Assembly: GCA_026874595.1 (NCBI GenBank)
Contig: CM049320.1
Span: 24,067,714-24,131,713, forward strand
DNA length: 64,000 bases
From: Sipunculus nudus
Lineage: Eukaryota; Annelida; Sipuncula; Golfingiida; Sipunculidae
Direction of reading: 5' to 3'
In this document: positions 42,001 through 53,345 of the stretch, piece by piece
How the letters are laid out: every line of letters starts with the position of its first letter
Numbering within the stretch: position 1 is the stretch's first letter
Notes under the pieces: generated by a model
Database searches by the model: none
Seen by the model: only the letters and a program-made list of their open reading frames with translations
Told to the model about the DNA's origin: nothing
Position numbers and translations under genes: made by a program

Positions 42001-44705
42001 TCTTCTTCACAACGGCAAGCATCAGCGGGTATACTATTGGTGTTGTCGATAGCTTTCACATGAAAACAAATAAAGCGACCGTACATGTATTAAGTTAAAT
42101 TAAACAACAGGGATAACATGCTTCATATAATTTGAAGCTTTTGTTATATATAAAAGCGTATAGTAGTTTTGCCGTAAACCGCATTATCTTAATTTTTCTT
42201 CTCCGTGTAATGTTTCCAATGGGGTAGTATTAGTATTAAAACAAACGATTTAAAAGTTTGAGATGTGTATATTTTTTATTAAATGTTAGCTTTAATCATA
42301 TTTAAGCCCAACGCAGTAAAACGTTAGGCATTCTCCTTGGCAGCATACTCAACTGTATAACTATATACGAAGAAATAATCCAGTTTTGATGCTTTGTGCA
42401 AACGTCATTTGTGACTTAATTAACACTAAAAAGCGCTAAGAAGCAAGTCCGAAGGTTACCGTAAATAACAAACAAACCTGCTCTACAACGAACTTCATGT
42501 TGTTCAGGACGCTCACATGTTCCTCTTCGAGAATATCTGGTTTGAGACTCTGTTAAAATGACATCTCATTCAGGTTTTCTCACAAGTATATATGCAATGT
42601 CATAGTGTTTAAGATACATGCATAATGATATTATCTGTATTCTGTTGACAAGCTGAGGGTACCTGCTTAGAGCACGTGTCATAAATGAAAATGTACAGAA
42701 ATATCATTTCCAGATATGTAAATCAAATATAGCATAGTCTACTAATAGAAAATGGTTATTCCTCAAACATATTTAAAAACAGTTTTATTATTTTAAATGA
42801 AATCTTGTGTTTTTTTTGTTGATAACTGTGAGTACACAAAGCTGGCTTTATTGTTTAATCATTATTACAACTATGCATAAATAGGATACAAATTATTTCA
42901 TATCTTGAGAAATACTATTATATTTACAATAATTAAATGACTAGGTCGGGTATAAAAAGATATCTATTATTCCCCCTTAATTTTTTGAAATTAGTAAGCA
43001 ACTTACGATTTTGGATTCAAATGAGGGGTCGGCGCGATGCTTTAGGAGAAATTCTACCGTGTGTACGTCTCCAAGGATTATGGCGTAAAGTAGTGGAGTC
43101 CATCCACTCTGCAAAAGAAGCAGTATATACCAAAACCTACAGATTAAAGTGTAACATTATTCACAAAGGTCTTTTACTGCGGTACAGTTGGGTTATAATT
43201 CATTAATATATCTTGGATAAGGTTCATATAAGACGAGTTATATGATTAAAATAGAATTTAATATCCCCAAAGAAAAGGATAAGCCATAATACAAAAGCTA
43301 ATAAGACACGAAATAACATGCATCCACTTGATAATACTTATTATACGTTGCATATAATAAAGGTCTGCCTCTTAAGCTGACAATTATATAATTTCCTTAC
43401 ACGTGTTCCAAGGAAGTTTATATCTGCCCCACGTTCCAATAGATGCTTGATCATTCCAATTTTCTTCTGTTTTATTGCAAAGAGTAAAGGCGTCATGCAA
43501 TCGTCCTAGATGCACAGAAATCATATAAGAGAAGCATTAGTTAACTATATCATCATGCATAGATGGAATGGTGGGAATGGTGCTCATTTATATTTGTTAT
43601 TATTTGTTATTTATATTCTTTTATCCCATATAATCATATATCAAATTTTGTTTCAAACTTTGCAGCTCATAAATACCAAAAAAAAAAAAAAAAAAATTAA
43701 CAGGCTACTTCATTTTCATTACCTAAAGTTTTAACATATCTAGTAAACATAGTTGCATTTGACATTAAAAAGGCATTTTGTGCATGATTTATATCTGATC
43801 ATAATAATGAAAGATATCTGAACATGATTATTCTTATCGACGTTCACTTTGAAAATAAACATTCACTATTTACATTATTTTTACTTTGTGCATGAAATGT
43901 AAGATCTGGTCATTTTTTTGTCTTTTCAAACAATTATGCTCAGCATAATATCAGTCCTGCTGTGCACGCGAAACTCACCGATGCTGCTTCATAGTTAAGT
44001 TTTGCTCCTTTTACAAGAAGAACCGTTGTCGCATTTGTGTCGCCCTTAGCGACAGCTAACATCAAAGGGGTATACCCTGGCTTTAAGATAAAGTATAAAT
44101 ATGAATTTCAATATTAGTCATATTTTCATTGTTTTCATCTAAGTCGTAGATATCTTTTGTGCTAACGTACAAGTAGAAGTGCAAGACGATTATCTTATCA
44201 ACATTATGACCACTTTCGGACACCTACATATGTACCTTAAATTAAAATGTCCAGAAAAAATTTGATATTTAATCTCATATTTCCAACAGATTTAAAACCT
44301 TTTAGGTGTTAAGTCATACCTTAATCGGTGTTTTGTTTGGCAGGGAATCCGCCAATGCACTTCGCACTTCCTGTACATTGATATCTTTTGAGATCTAGCA
44401 ATGAACAAGGAGCACAAGTAAATAAACAAAATGGTTGCATTTACATTATTGCATTAATCGTTGATTTAGTATTGGTAATTTTTCATATTTTGTATATTAA
44501 CATATATGAGGCGTAACGCCGCCTGTATATCATTACATTGATTACTTGTAACCTTCCCTTTATGCACTATGTCATGTATGACGGATAGGAAATATTTCAC
44601 AGAAATACCTTAGGTGACAATGGAGACTGCAGTTTTAATTGTTTTAGTTCATCAGTGCACTGTTTCTCCGTTTTCATTTTAGTATCACTTCACCCTTTGT
44701 CCCTG
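38670..44705 (-). CDS. Gene B: complete ankyrin-repeat protein (15 coding exons, 472 aa)
   Basis: The coding exons, in transcript order, are 44677-44609, 44394-44320, 44080-43979, 43505-43401, 43108-43007, 42549-42478, 42052-41951, 41699-41598, 41053-40961, 40815-40714, 40461-40354, 40165-40064, 39715-39605, 39196-39098 and 38744-38670. Every junction is phase 0 with AG/GT borders, and the total is 1419 nt with no internal stop. The start ATG is 28 nt past a conserved acceptor (ctttacag), so a 5' UTR exon lies further upstream. Two short non-ankyrin exons (44394-44320 and 42549-42478) flank the first ankyrin group; about 12 exons encode ankyrin repeats. There is no membrane segment, signal peptide or other domain, so a cytosolic protein-binding role is likely. 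It converges on gene A and resembles its exons, so it is probably a paralogue that lacks the FBA end. Confidence 0.85.
39009..39075. repeat. (TA)n microsatellite in gene B
   Basis: About 33 TA units beside the penultimate exon. Confidence 0.9.
39098..39196 (-). CDS. Gene B ankyrin exon
   Basis: 33 codons between ttgtcag and gtgtgt, with GSTPLGYAVSCGDINMA then LLMSFGANPYR. Confidence 0.88.
39605..39715 (-). CDS. Gene B ankyrin exon
   Basis: 37 codons between catttag and gtaaaa, with YSPLATALKKLNEGKVK then LLLHRGADIERK. Confidence 0.87.
40064..40165 (-). CDS. Gene B ankyrin exon
   Basis: 34 codons between cttttag and gtaaaa, with NTTPLVTSIEKGDPEII then LLLDKGADIEQ. Confidence 0.88.
40354..40461 (-). 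CDS. Gene B ankyrin exon
   Basis: 36 codons between tatatag and gtgagt, with ITTLELAICLPKTDKSK then FLLDNGANINDS. Longer by about three residues in the helix loop. Confidence 0.85.
40714..40815 (-). CDS. Gene B ankyrin exon
   Basis: 34 codons between cttacag and gtggta, with GLPLLHYALIEANVQVL then VLIRRGINVNIK. No counterpart is left in pseudogene C. Confidence 0.86.
40961..41053 (-). CDS. Gene B ankyrin exon
   Basis: 31 codons between tttacag and gtaggt, with ISPLIAAIKVGDVAVID then VLISHSADMN. Shorter than usual; the same length is kept in pseudogene C. Confidence 0.85.
41107..41142. repeat. (TA)n microsatellite in gene B
   Basis: Lies just upstream (minus strand) of exon 41053-40961. Pseudogene C has a (TA)n at the matching place (60219-60268). 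Confidence 0.85.
41444..41521 (-). pseudogene. Chimeric duplicate exon in gene B
   Basis: 26 open codons (SLTQDILEIREILRNRG...). The 5' half copies exon 42549-42478 and its upstream intron. The 3' half copies exon 41699-41598 and its donor (gtatgt). The acceptor aacag of the source now reads aacat, so the exon is probably skipped. Including it would keep the frame. Confidence 0.75.
41598..41699 (-). CDS. Gene B ankyrin exon
   Basis: 34 codons between ttctgcag and gtatgt, with VSPLTCAIVTYSADICE then ILLKRGADANQD. Confidence 0.88.
41951..42052 (-). CDS. Gene B ankyrin exon
   Basis: 34 codons between gtgaaag and gtaagt, with IVYPLMLAVVKKNKAIV then ILLDYKANVKH. Confidence 0.87.
42478..42549 (-). 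CDS. Gene B short exon (non-ankyrin)
   Basis: 24 codons between ttaacag and gtttgt, with SLKPDILEEEHVSVLNNM. Conserved and open in pseudogene C (61551-61492). Its 5' half is also copied in the chimeric exon at 41444-41521. Confidence 0.8.
43007..43108 (-). CDS. Gene B ankyrin exon
   Basis: 34 codons between ttttgcag and gtaagt, with GWTPLLYAIILGDVHTV then FLLKHRADPSFE. Confidence 0.88.
43401..43505 (-). CDS. Gene B ankyrin exon
   Basis: 35 codons between catctag and gtaagg, with CMTPLLFAIKQKKIGMI then HLLERGADINFLG. Confidence 0.88.
43979..44080 (-). CDS. Gene B ankyrin exon
   Basis: 34 codons between cttaaag and gtgagt, with [17 protein letters not shown] then LLVKGAKLNYEA. Nearest in window to gene A exon 34218-34319. 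Confidence 0.88.
44320..44394 (-). CDS. Gene B exon 2 (non-ankyrin)
   Basis: 25 codons between ttgctag and gtatga, with ISKDINVQEVRSALADSL. No known motif. Confidence 0.78.
44609..44705 (-). CDS. Gene B first coding exon with ATG
   Basis: Acceptor ctttacag ends at 44706. The ATG is at 44677-44675 and 23 codons (MKTEKQCTDELKQLKLQ...) run to donor gtattt. The same acceptor and ATG context exist in pseudogene C near 62370. Confidence 0.78.
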
Positions 44706-44719
44706 CTGTAAAGATATAA

Positions 44720-45107
44720 ACATTTTTTATTTCTGTACATCAATCATAAACAAACAAATGCTTTACGTTAAGGTTTTACTGTTGACAAAAAGTCATGGTT
44801 CCCGATTTATCAACACAGATTGAGTAATCTTTAGGTGACGGTTAATTGTCATGGTCCAAACACAACAACAAGCATACAAAAAACGAAAAATTAACCAAGA
44901 TGCTCTTTCTTGCAGAGCTACATGTCTCGGTATATCGCGACTGAAACTGATGTCTGGATGGCTATATGAGGGTGGGATCATTGAAAGGCTGTTGATATGA
45001 TTAACCAGATACTTAACTATGTACTATTTTCATCCCTGAATGAAATAAACTGATCTCTCTTCACCATAATGTTGGAATTATATCCAATGTGATATATAAT
45101 ATATATT

Positions 45108-45150
<43 letters not shown>
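44720..45150 (-). promoter_or_regulatory. Upstream region of gene B, conserved in pseudogene C
   Basis: Blocks such as aaacaaacaaatgctt, gacaaaaagtcatggttccc, aattgtcatggtc, atatatcgcga and aaactgatc...ataatgttg...attatat recur in order upstream of pseudogene C (62440-62920). The segment holds the 5' UTR exon and promoter of gene B by position. No TATA box or start site can be fixed. Confidence 0.45.
45113..45147. repeat. (TA)n tract upstream of gene B
   Basis: At the same relative place as the (TA)n at 62918-62977 upstream of pseudogene C. Confidence 0.85.
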
Positions 45151-45151
<1 letters not shown>

Positions 45152-45178
45152 TATAAGCACATATATTACATTCTTTGA

Positions 45179-45391
45179 TCACGAGGAGGAATGTTTTGCA
45201 GATCAGCAGATATTATGTTCGTGAACAAAATGATAAATATGCTAGGAGCATGGAAAGAAACAACGCACACATAGTTGATCATGGGCGAATAGATAATATT
45301 ATAAAAGGTGGTCTGAATTACCTGGCACAGGTAAACAAGTGTGCCGAAATTTGCTGGCAATGCGACCCCTTAATCCCTCTTAACCCGCCTC
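45179..45391. repeat. 213-bp direct repeat, copy 1
   Basis: From tcacgaggaggaatgttttg to taacccgcctc. Almost identical to 45537-45749; the visible difference is ctggcaatg against ctggtgatg. Confidence 0.92.
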
Positions 45392-45536
45392 AAGCTAGAC
45401 TAAATAGATCTGAAAGCGGCGACCTAAGCATGTGTACCGTTCGAGATGAAAGCCAAGCGGGCGAGTCAGGCACAGAGTTTAACCATCGTCAGCCTATCGC
45501 TAAAACTCAACAGTGTGCACCCAATCCCTTGACTGC

Positions 45537-45749
45537 TCACGAGGAGGAATGTTTTGCAGATCAGCAGATATTATGTTCGTGAACAAAATGATAAATATGC
45601 TAGGAGCATGGAAAGAAACAACGCACACATAGTTGATCATGGGCGAATAGATAATATTATAAAAGGTGGTCTGAATTACCTGGCACAGGTAAACAAGTGT
45701 GCCGAAATTTGCTGGTGATGCGACCCCTTAATCCCTCTTAACCCGCCTC
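45537..45749. repeat. 213-bp direct repeat, copy 2
   Basis: Second copy, 358 nt downstream of the first. The 145-nt spacer is GC-richer. Confidence 0.92.
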
Positions 45750-46109
45750 GCTAATAAAACTGACCACAGTCGCTTGAATTCCAATTTGTGGTGATGATAT
45801 TATAGAGAAATGGACAGAACTGTTCGTGCCTGACACCGTACGGTGCATGTATCACTGCCGAGGCGTAATAAGCTCTATCGCTTTCTTCCCATTTCCCCCT
45901 AAAATAAGTTTTCGAGCGACTGTGAACTGACAGTGTACCCTTAGTCGACCTCATTAATTTGTGTTACAGGAATAGTGGGCAAGGGTAATAATCATGCATA
46001 TACGACGCTTTACGTTCCATTAGCTGGTAGCTTTATATATCCCCTTATCTCGATGACACATTAACGTTAACAACAACTTATAGATCACGGTTTAGGGACA
46101 GGATACAGG

Positions 46110-46156
<47 letters not shown>

Positions 46157-47325
46157 GCAGAGTTGTATACAAGGAGCATAGGAGCGCACTAGGTGGCCTT
46201 CTGACGGTTTATACCTCTCTAGATCACCGCCTATTTATGCACCTAGATAGAGAGAACCATAGCTCACCTTATATACACGCATGAACCTGTGCTGGGTAGC
46301 CCCTTTGTAAATCTAGGACACCTTGATTGAATATTGATCGCTGTTAACAGCATACCCACCGTGTAGGCCTGTATAACCAGGGTGGGCTTTTTACGGGTAA
46401 TGTTGTGTCACATGCTGTCATCAAGGAAGAGCCGATTTTATGTCCTTGAACTGTTGATGTACACATACACCATTAACACGCGTGTTATGTGTACACCACT
46501 ACAACCGTTTCAGTGTTATGTATACAACATTTCTTTTAGATGTTTGCAGTTCTTATCATCTCGAGTTATTTTAATATTACTATATTCATACAGTGCTGCC
46601 ATCTAACGTCTGTCAAGCAGGTTATAATCAAAAGTCTTATTTTATACACATTTATCACCTGACTGATGAACCAAGATGAAGTGACAAAGTAATGTTTATT
46701 ATTTAGATTATAAATATACACATATCAAATATATATGAATTATATTATAATTATGAATACATACATACAATTATGTCACATAAGAGGAAGTTGGTCCTCT
46801 TGGAAATGTTCTCTGAAACCGCATTGCGTATGCCACTTTATGGTTCCCGCAGTGACCTTGCCGATATGAGAATGAATAATTCTTAATGCACACATTATTT
46901 TGTGTGAATTTTGGGTGTTCAACAGCGTGGAGGTTCACACCTGAAAACAGCCGAAATGCCTTCAGCAAAGATCGGAATGCCTGCGTCGTTCAGCTCAGGA
47001 TTAAGGTATGTTGTGCATATAAATAAACCCTGCTTTCATTGACCGGTTTAAGCATATTTGACCTGACATTTGATCCCGTCACTGAACTACTTTCTTGGTC
47101 AGTAAATATGAACAACAGGTGACTCGAGAGACCTTTTGCACTCATTTCTTATGTTGTCATGCAATATTGGCAGAAGCTGATCATGGGTAGGAGGGGGGGG
47201 GCTGGGGTCAGGGCGGTCAGCGGGTCCGATGAATCTGGGTACTTTATACAAAATACCCACTCGTTTCAGCTAGTTTTAATACAATGAAAATATCACGATA
47301 TGTATTGCAACTTGTTATCACTGAT

Positions 47326-47330
<5 letters not shown>
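45750..47330. other. Intergenic DNA without recognised genes
   Basis: Has (CA)n/(GA)n/(CAGA)n tracts at about 46110-46157 and no supported exon on either strand. Confidence 0.45.

Positions 47331-47387
<57 letters not shown>
47330..47387. repeat. (TA)n microsatellite
   Basis: About 29 TA units followed by ggtataaatatag. Confidence 0.9.
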
Positions 47388-47389
<2 letters not shown>

Positions 47390-47399
47390 TATAAATATA

Positions 47400-48025
47400 G
47401 ACAAAGGTTACCTGGCACACTATAAACATTAATCTCTAGCCTCTGGTGATCTTTTAATCTTTTTCGTCTCCCTTTATTGTTAACTTGTCTGTGTCATTTC
47501 TTTCTTATCTACTTTATCATTTGTTTTCATCTTTACCAGGTTATGTTTTCTCCCTTTACCTTGTTACCTGCACCTAGTTCTCCAGTATTACTTCTATTTA
47601 TAATTTTACATATTATCATTATTATTATTATTATTTCTGTTCCTGTTTCTGATTATTTTACCATCTGCATATTTTTTCAATCTTTTGACTATTTGATATG
47701 TAAAACTGATATTATATTCAAGATGATCACTCCTTTGTTTCAATAGTTCTGCTCTCTGAATTACTTTACTTTATCTCTCTTTAAATTATTTGTTTACACT
47801 TTATAGTACAGCTATATTATTATTATTATTTTTATTATTATTATTTCTATTAGTGTTATTATTGTTATCAAGTTTATTATTATCAATATTCTATTATTAT
47901 CAATGATATGTTTGTTATTTTGTTTATGTTTATAACTACATTTTTTGTATAATCATCACGTGTTTTATTTTACTTTATTTAGCTTTATCATATTACTTAC
48001 ATTTATGTTTTATTTTTTTTTCTTT
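47400..48025. repeat. T-rich low-complexity stretch with (ATT)n
   Basis: Strong T bias with repeated attattatt near 47610-47635 and 47815-47900. No coding signal. Confidence 0.6.
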
Positions 48026-48027
48026 GC

Positions 48028-48400
48028 ATACCGGCGGCCTAGCATGGAACATCTAACGGGCCCGATGGTCCGGGCGGGAGAGAAAAAGCAAGAGCCAGAC
48101 AGAGCATTGGGAAATCGTACCTCACCCTCCCTCACAGATGGGGTAGGGTTGGGTATCCGGCTCGCGGCACACCCTCGACCGATAAACGGACCGATTGTGG
48201 CATTTGACAGGCGACTTGGGTAGGGACTACTAGTGGAAATGGTGGGCTTTAACACGGAAGGCCGCACTTTGGAGCAAGCGACCCTTTGACGTGACGTCAT
48301 GATGTGGATGACATCGACCTTCGTGCGGTTTCGCGGAATTCCCGAATGAAGCATTGCGTACTGCACTGAACCACACCCTCGCAGAGCATCTTGGTTAAAA
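48028..48400. other. GC-rich block in AT-rich DNA
   Basis: Visibly GC-rich (gggcccgatggtccgggcgg) with sharp borders. A 92-codon frame (47945-48223) and an opposing 118-codon frame are both without recognisable domains and overlap, so neither is called. It may be part of an inserted element that ends near 48615. Confidence 0.45.
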
Positions 48401-48620
48401 CATTCATATTACTAAAACTCCAATGAGATTGTACATACACTGTTTCTGGCATTATTAACTCTAATATTACCAAATATCCAATCAGATTGTAAATACAATG
48501 TTTCTGGCATAATGGACTCTATTCATTGTCGTTCCATCATATATAACATCTCTCTACACATTCCCACCTGATTACCTCCTGACAAAGAAACCTGTTTGCT
48601 TCGAAGGTCGTGTGTTAATA
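48400..48620 (+). mobile_element. Possible retroelement tail
   Basis: Two near-repeats (catattactaaaactccaat / atattaccaaatatccaatc) precede cctgacaaagaaacctgttt, gcttcgaaggtcgtgtgtta and ataaac. This is similar in layout to the tail near 34060-34095. Confidence 0.25.
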
Positions 48621-49105
48621 AACAAGTAAGTCTATCAAAAAGGGGTCACTCTTTATCTTTACCCAAACTTATACTCATACTAACACGGCAATACCACTTA
48701 TTACATATATATATATATGCTTAAGCCTTGTGTGAGATATCACGCCCTGGATGCCAGGTTAAGATGCCGAGGATTGAACACGTTTATTTTCATTGCCGTC
48801 TAATAAGGCATTCAGTTTAACCCCATCTGCGATCGGTCGAGCAGTGCCTGCCCGCCCGGTGCCTTGTGGTTTTTTAAAATTGACCTGGCGGTTCAAAATT
48901 GTTTTCATAATTATGCATATATTGAGTATAACATAGACAGAAACTGTATTTTTTTATCAATCCGGTGAAGGAACAAATTTCAAAATCACTAAGCCTAAAC
49001 TAGTTGTAAGTTAAATGCATTGAACGGGCGGTTATAAGTCACATAGTTTCAATTTCCATTTATCAACATCATTCAAATGCTTAAGGCCTCCTGAGTTAGT
49101 TTTTT

Positions 49106-50480
49106 TTAGCTCAGCTGACTTTCAGTCATGCTGAGCTATAGCGATGGGTCACCCTCCGTCGTCCTTCCGTCCGGCCGTCTGGCCGTTAGCAGGGCACAAA
49201 TCGTAAACATAAAGGCTAGGATCACGAACCACCGGCAGTCGTAGAGGACCATAAAACATCTCCTAGGAAACCTGTAATTAGGTCTCGTATCTGAACAACT
49301 AATGCATTGATCACCATGATTCTTTGCATGCATATAGATCACGGAGTGTTACGTCATATTATGAAGACTAATGGTGCCACCTGGATTATTTTCGAATTTT
49401 TAAGCATTTGTTTCTCATTTTTTGAGACCTATAAAGGTGCGGTCATCTGTTTACAGGGCACAAGCCGTAACCACTGGACATGGAATCTTTTAAATTGACA
49501 TCCTGGGAGGCCCATTAAAAGTCTCCACTGAAACTTGAATTAAGGTCTCTTTTACCCATATCCTTTGACCTATGGGGCTCACGGCTCAGAAGTACCCGCA
49601 GAATAATTATTAATTTATTACCAAAGCAGGGCACAAATAATAACCATTACACCAAGAATCTTTTACCTCGACATCCTGGGAATTACCATGATTCTCTGCA
49701 TGCATATTGGTCATGAAGTATTTCATCAGTTCTTACAGACTGGTGGCACCACCTGGATTGTTTTTCGAATGTTTACTCATTTTTTTCTCTATTTTTGAGA
49801 CCGTTAAAGATGCGGTCATCCGTTAACAGGGCCTAAATCGTAACCACTAGACCTAGAATCTTCTTAGTCAACATCTTGGGAGGACCATAAATGGTCTCCA
49901 TGGAAACCTGAAATTATGTCTCTGTTAAACATTTTCTCTGAGACATGGAGCTTATCAGAAGTACCTTTCAGAATATTAAAAATGTTGATACCAAAGCAGG
50001 GCACAAATAATAACCATTAGACCTACAATCTTCTACCTTGACATCCTGAGAGTTACTCAAAAATTCTCTGCAGAAACCTGAAATTAGGTCTCTGTTACCC
50101 ATATCCTTTTGTGCTATGGTGCTCAGAAGTACCCCCACACTCATTAAAAATTTGATACAAAAGCTCAAATTATTGGACTACTAATACACTGATCACCATG
50201 ATTCTTTGCATTAATATAATTCAAGTAGTGTTTCGTCATTTTCTGAAGAATTGCGGTGCCAACTGGAATTTTTTCGAATTTTTACAATTTGTTCTTCCTT
50301 TTTAGACCTATAAAGATGCGGTTATCTGTGAACAGGGCACAAATTGTAGTACTAGAACATGAATCTTCAAACTGGACATCCAGGAAGGCTCATGAAAAGT
50401 CACCTCGGAAACCTGAAATTAAGTCTCTCTTACCTATATTCTCCGAGCTTTGGGCTAATAATACCCCCAGAATAAATTGG
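49106..50480 (+). repeat. Dispersed hairpin-headed repeat with internal tandem units
   Basis: Head tttttttagctcagctgact, then a palindrome partner agtcatgctgagctatagc and a CCGTC run. It is followed by four or five diverged internal units carrying gggcacaaatcgtaacca, tagaatcttctaccttgaca, and aacctgaaattaggtctc. No reading frame is shared between units. Same family as 5807-7411 and 56113-57017. Confidence 0.8.
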
Positions 50481-50845
50481 GGATACGCTGACTTCAAGCC
50501 AATACGATACTGTACAAGCCAGTTAATTACTAATACAGGTAATTATTAATCATCCACACATGATTAACCTTGATGAGTCACTATGCCTTGTGACGCACCG
50601 CCCCGGAATGAATGTCACAAAAAAGTAGGTTAGGACCTTTAATGTGGAAAATTGCCGACCCGCGGTGTTTTTCAAGTGTATTACTTGAGTACTTTGTGGA
50701 TATAGAATGACTGCTCACGATTATATGTTTTGATATAAAGTGTCGGCTTTGGGTTTTGCCTCCGTATTCCTTTTGGCCAATACGACGGCAACATGTTAAA
50801 AGCCGGTTAATGAAATATAAGTATCTGGCCTTAACATATAAGTAT

Positions 50846-50868
50846 CTGGGGGGGGGGGGGGGGGGGGA
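50846..50868. repeat. Poly-G run
   Basis: About 19 consecutive G after aagtatct. Similar runs of C or G occur near 700, 3292, 5449, 38317, 56317, 58370 and 63455. Confidence 0.85.
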
Positions 50869-50899
50869 GTCAGCATACATAAGATCAGACTTAAATATC

Positions 50900-52590
50900 A
50901 TATTTAGTCGCAGATTAACTTCTTTTTTGAGAAACCTTAAAACAAACTTTACACCTTAGAAATATTTTTGTGACTTTTGTGCATTAATTTTAGTATTGAT
51001 TTGACAAAATATTGGCTTAGTCTGTAAAGGGCTTTTGATAACAGTTATGTTTGATGAGCGCTATAGATTCAAATAGAATGAAATTGATGTGGACTGAATG
51101 AAAATGTTCTGCGGAGCCTTTCCTTTTAATTTTGTAAATGCGTTTGTGTGGAATTTTCTGGAATTAAATCACAATCGACATACCATCACCGTTTACGTGC
51201 TTAGAGAGCAATGTGCAACATTAGAGATTTTAATGTGGGATTTCACTTGAATACCTTTCTTCGAAATCATAATAGGGAAACCCATGTGAATACACATAAA
51301 TAACTGAATTTGTGTACCTTCCTTGCTGCTTGCGGCTTGACAGAAATCAGTCCGAATCAAAGTACACTCCAGTACTTTAACACGGAAATCTCAGTTGTTT
51401 GTTTATTTATTTACTTTATCATTAGGTCGATCGTATCATATACACATTTTAATCGATTATCAGTATTTAGGTATATTTATACTGCTCATATTGCCGTAGG
51501 TTAATGTATAACTGGTCTAAGACGAAGCGACATCTGGTGGCACAAATAATATATTTAATTAGAAAGAAATACGTCCGTGCTGCTTTTTTTACCGTTAAAG
51601 GAACATTTATCTTATTTTCTTCGAAATGATAATCAACAAATAAACCCTTACTTATAATTCAAATTTGAATGAAAGATAATGATGGGGTGATCAGGCTGAT
51701 ATATTGGAATGTAATAGCAATACATATTTCTAATTAAATTAGGGCAAAGATGATTCTTAGGGTCAAATTATGCCAAACAAGATCAGATATCTATACTATG
51801 CAATTACTGACGAAGTTTTTGTAACAGATATTTAACGAACATGTTCAACAAAAGTGGCGTAAAATTTCAACAACGGTAATAGTGTCTTTGTTGTTGAAAT
51901 TATGTCTATTTACGTATTATAGAGAGGCAGAATTTGTTGATGGATATCTATTAAAATCATTTATATATTGATTTTAACATTTTGTCTATTAATAATACCT
52001 GTATGAAGATGATAATACATAATTGGGAAATATCAGAGATACCTTCATTATTTGTTCTTACCTCGTTGTCTTCAAGCTTTTGGAGGTCCAAACCACTTGA
52101 CTCATTTCTTCCATGCTGATTTATACAGAAAACATACTTCCTACCATACGCATAAATCACTTTTAAATACAATATTGATTAGTTCAATTTTCACATGAAA
52201 ACCTGTCTAGTGTAAGGACAATGCCTTCAACGTATAAAAAGTGTGATCAGACGTGTGACAAATTATGTACGGAGAAGCTTCCTGCAATCAATAGTAAATT
52301 TATTTCGAGATTCACCATATCTTTTGTCCCACAAAATGTCAACATCTGTATTCCCCATTTCAGGGCAAGCAAGGATTTTGTAACACTTTACACCAGACTC
52401 AGACTGCTCAACACGCTTTACTCAGAATAATAACCGATGCAGTATACACTGCAGTGGAACTATGATTTAACAGTTGTTGCGGAACCTAATATCAACAGAT
52501 CACGTATGCGTGATGAACATAAATTTTTTCAAGAAGATAAAAAAATCAGATTCTGTAACACAAGGCAGCGTGAAATGTCTAGTGGTATGA
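50900..52590. other. Intergenic DNA without recognised features
   Basis: AT-rich. Short open frames lack any recognisable domain or splice pattern. Confidence 0.45.
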
Positions 52591-52599
52591 ATAAAGAAG

Positions 52600-53345
52600 T
52601 CCGTGGTACTTTGTTAACAAATAATTATACTTTATTCTCAAAACAATCCTAACATTACAATACACTAAATCAATACAATTACACAGTACAACAGCAGTAT
52701 AACAACAAATCAATATAATCACAAAGTATAATAAACAAAGTGCTTAGTACCTGGATACCACCACTGTCACAACGATAATTCCTTTAAAATATATAAGCCG
52801 GCGAAAAGTTCACACGAATTCTTTCGGAGAATAACAGTCCAATGTAAAGCTGTTGTAACAATCCAGAAAGTAAACTTGAGACAGGTAGCACTAAATGGTA
52901 AAGTGTTAGTAATAGTATAATTCCTGAAAATACTGGATAATCGGATAGGTCCTACACGTCTGTGTCCGCTGGAATATTCTCTCACCTCTCTCTCGGCTCT
53001 AAAACACAGCCCCCTATTTATAACTTTTCACCTCCAGCCGAGAACCTTCCATTGCCCGAACATTCCAAAGAATCAGCACACAGCACACACGTTCAAAGAA
53101 CATACCAGAACAACGAATGCCGTGCCTCAACATATCCGGGTCCACACGTGAGCCAGCCCCGGCTCGGACAGGCAAGAAAGCCCCAAGCCAGCATGACGAC
53201 GACAGTTCAACAAGTACGGAATAAACTGAGAGTGCACCACGCGGCCAGACACGGGCGCTACAACACGAGTTACGCCCGTGTAACACAATAAAAAGGGCAC
53301 CTGTAACACAGTGAATTTGGTCATCTAACCCACCATGGTCTTTCC
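52600..53345. other. Element-like block with rising GC content
   Basis: Starts with an A-rich array of aacaacaaatcaatataatc-like phrases and ends in a GC-rich part with ccccctatttataacttttc and cacgcggccagacacgggcg. Border phrases tgtaacacaataaaaagggc and acctgtaacacagtg suggest an inserted element. No protein domain was seen. Confidence 0.35.

Noticed and set aside
45175-45582. 135-codon open frame upstream of gene B
   Set aside because: It runs through the first copy of the 213-bp repeat, its spacer and the start of the second copy. No domain or splice support was seen.
48010-48366. 118-codon minus-strand frame and overlapping plus-strand frame in the GC-rich block
   Set aside because: Long frames are expected by chance where stop codons are rare in GC-rich DNA. 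The two overlap and neither has a domain.
52962-53291. Proline- and histidine-containing 109-codon frame
   Set aside because: It is in a GC-rich element-like block with an overlapping antisense frame of similar length, and no domain was seen.
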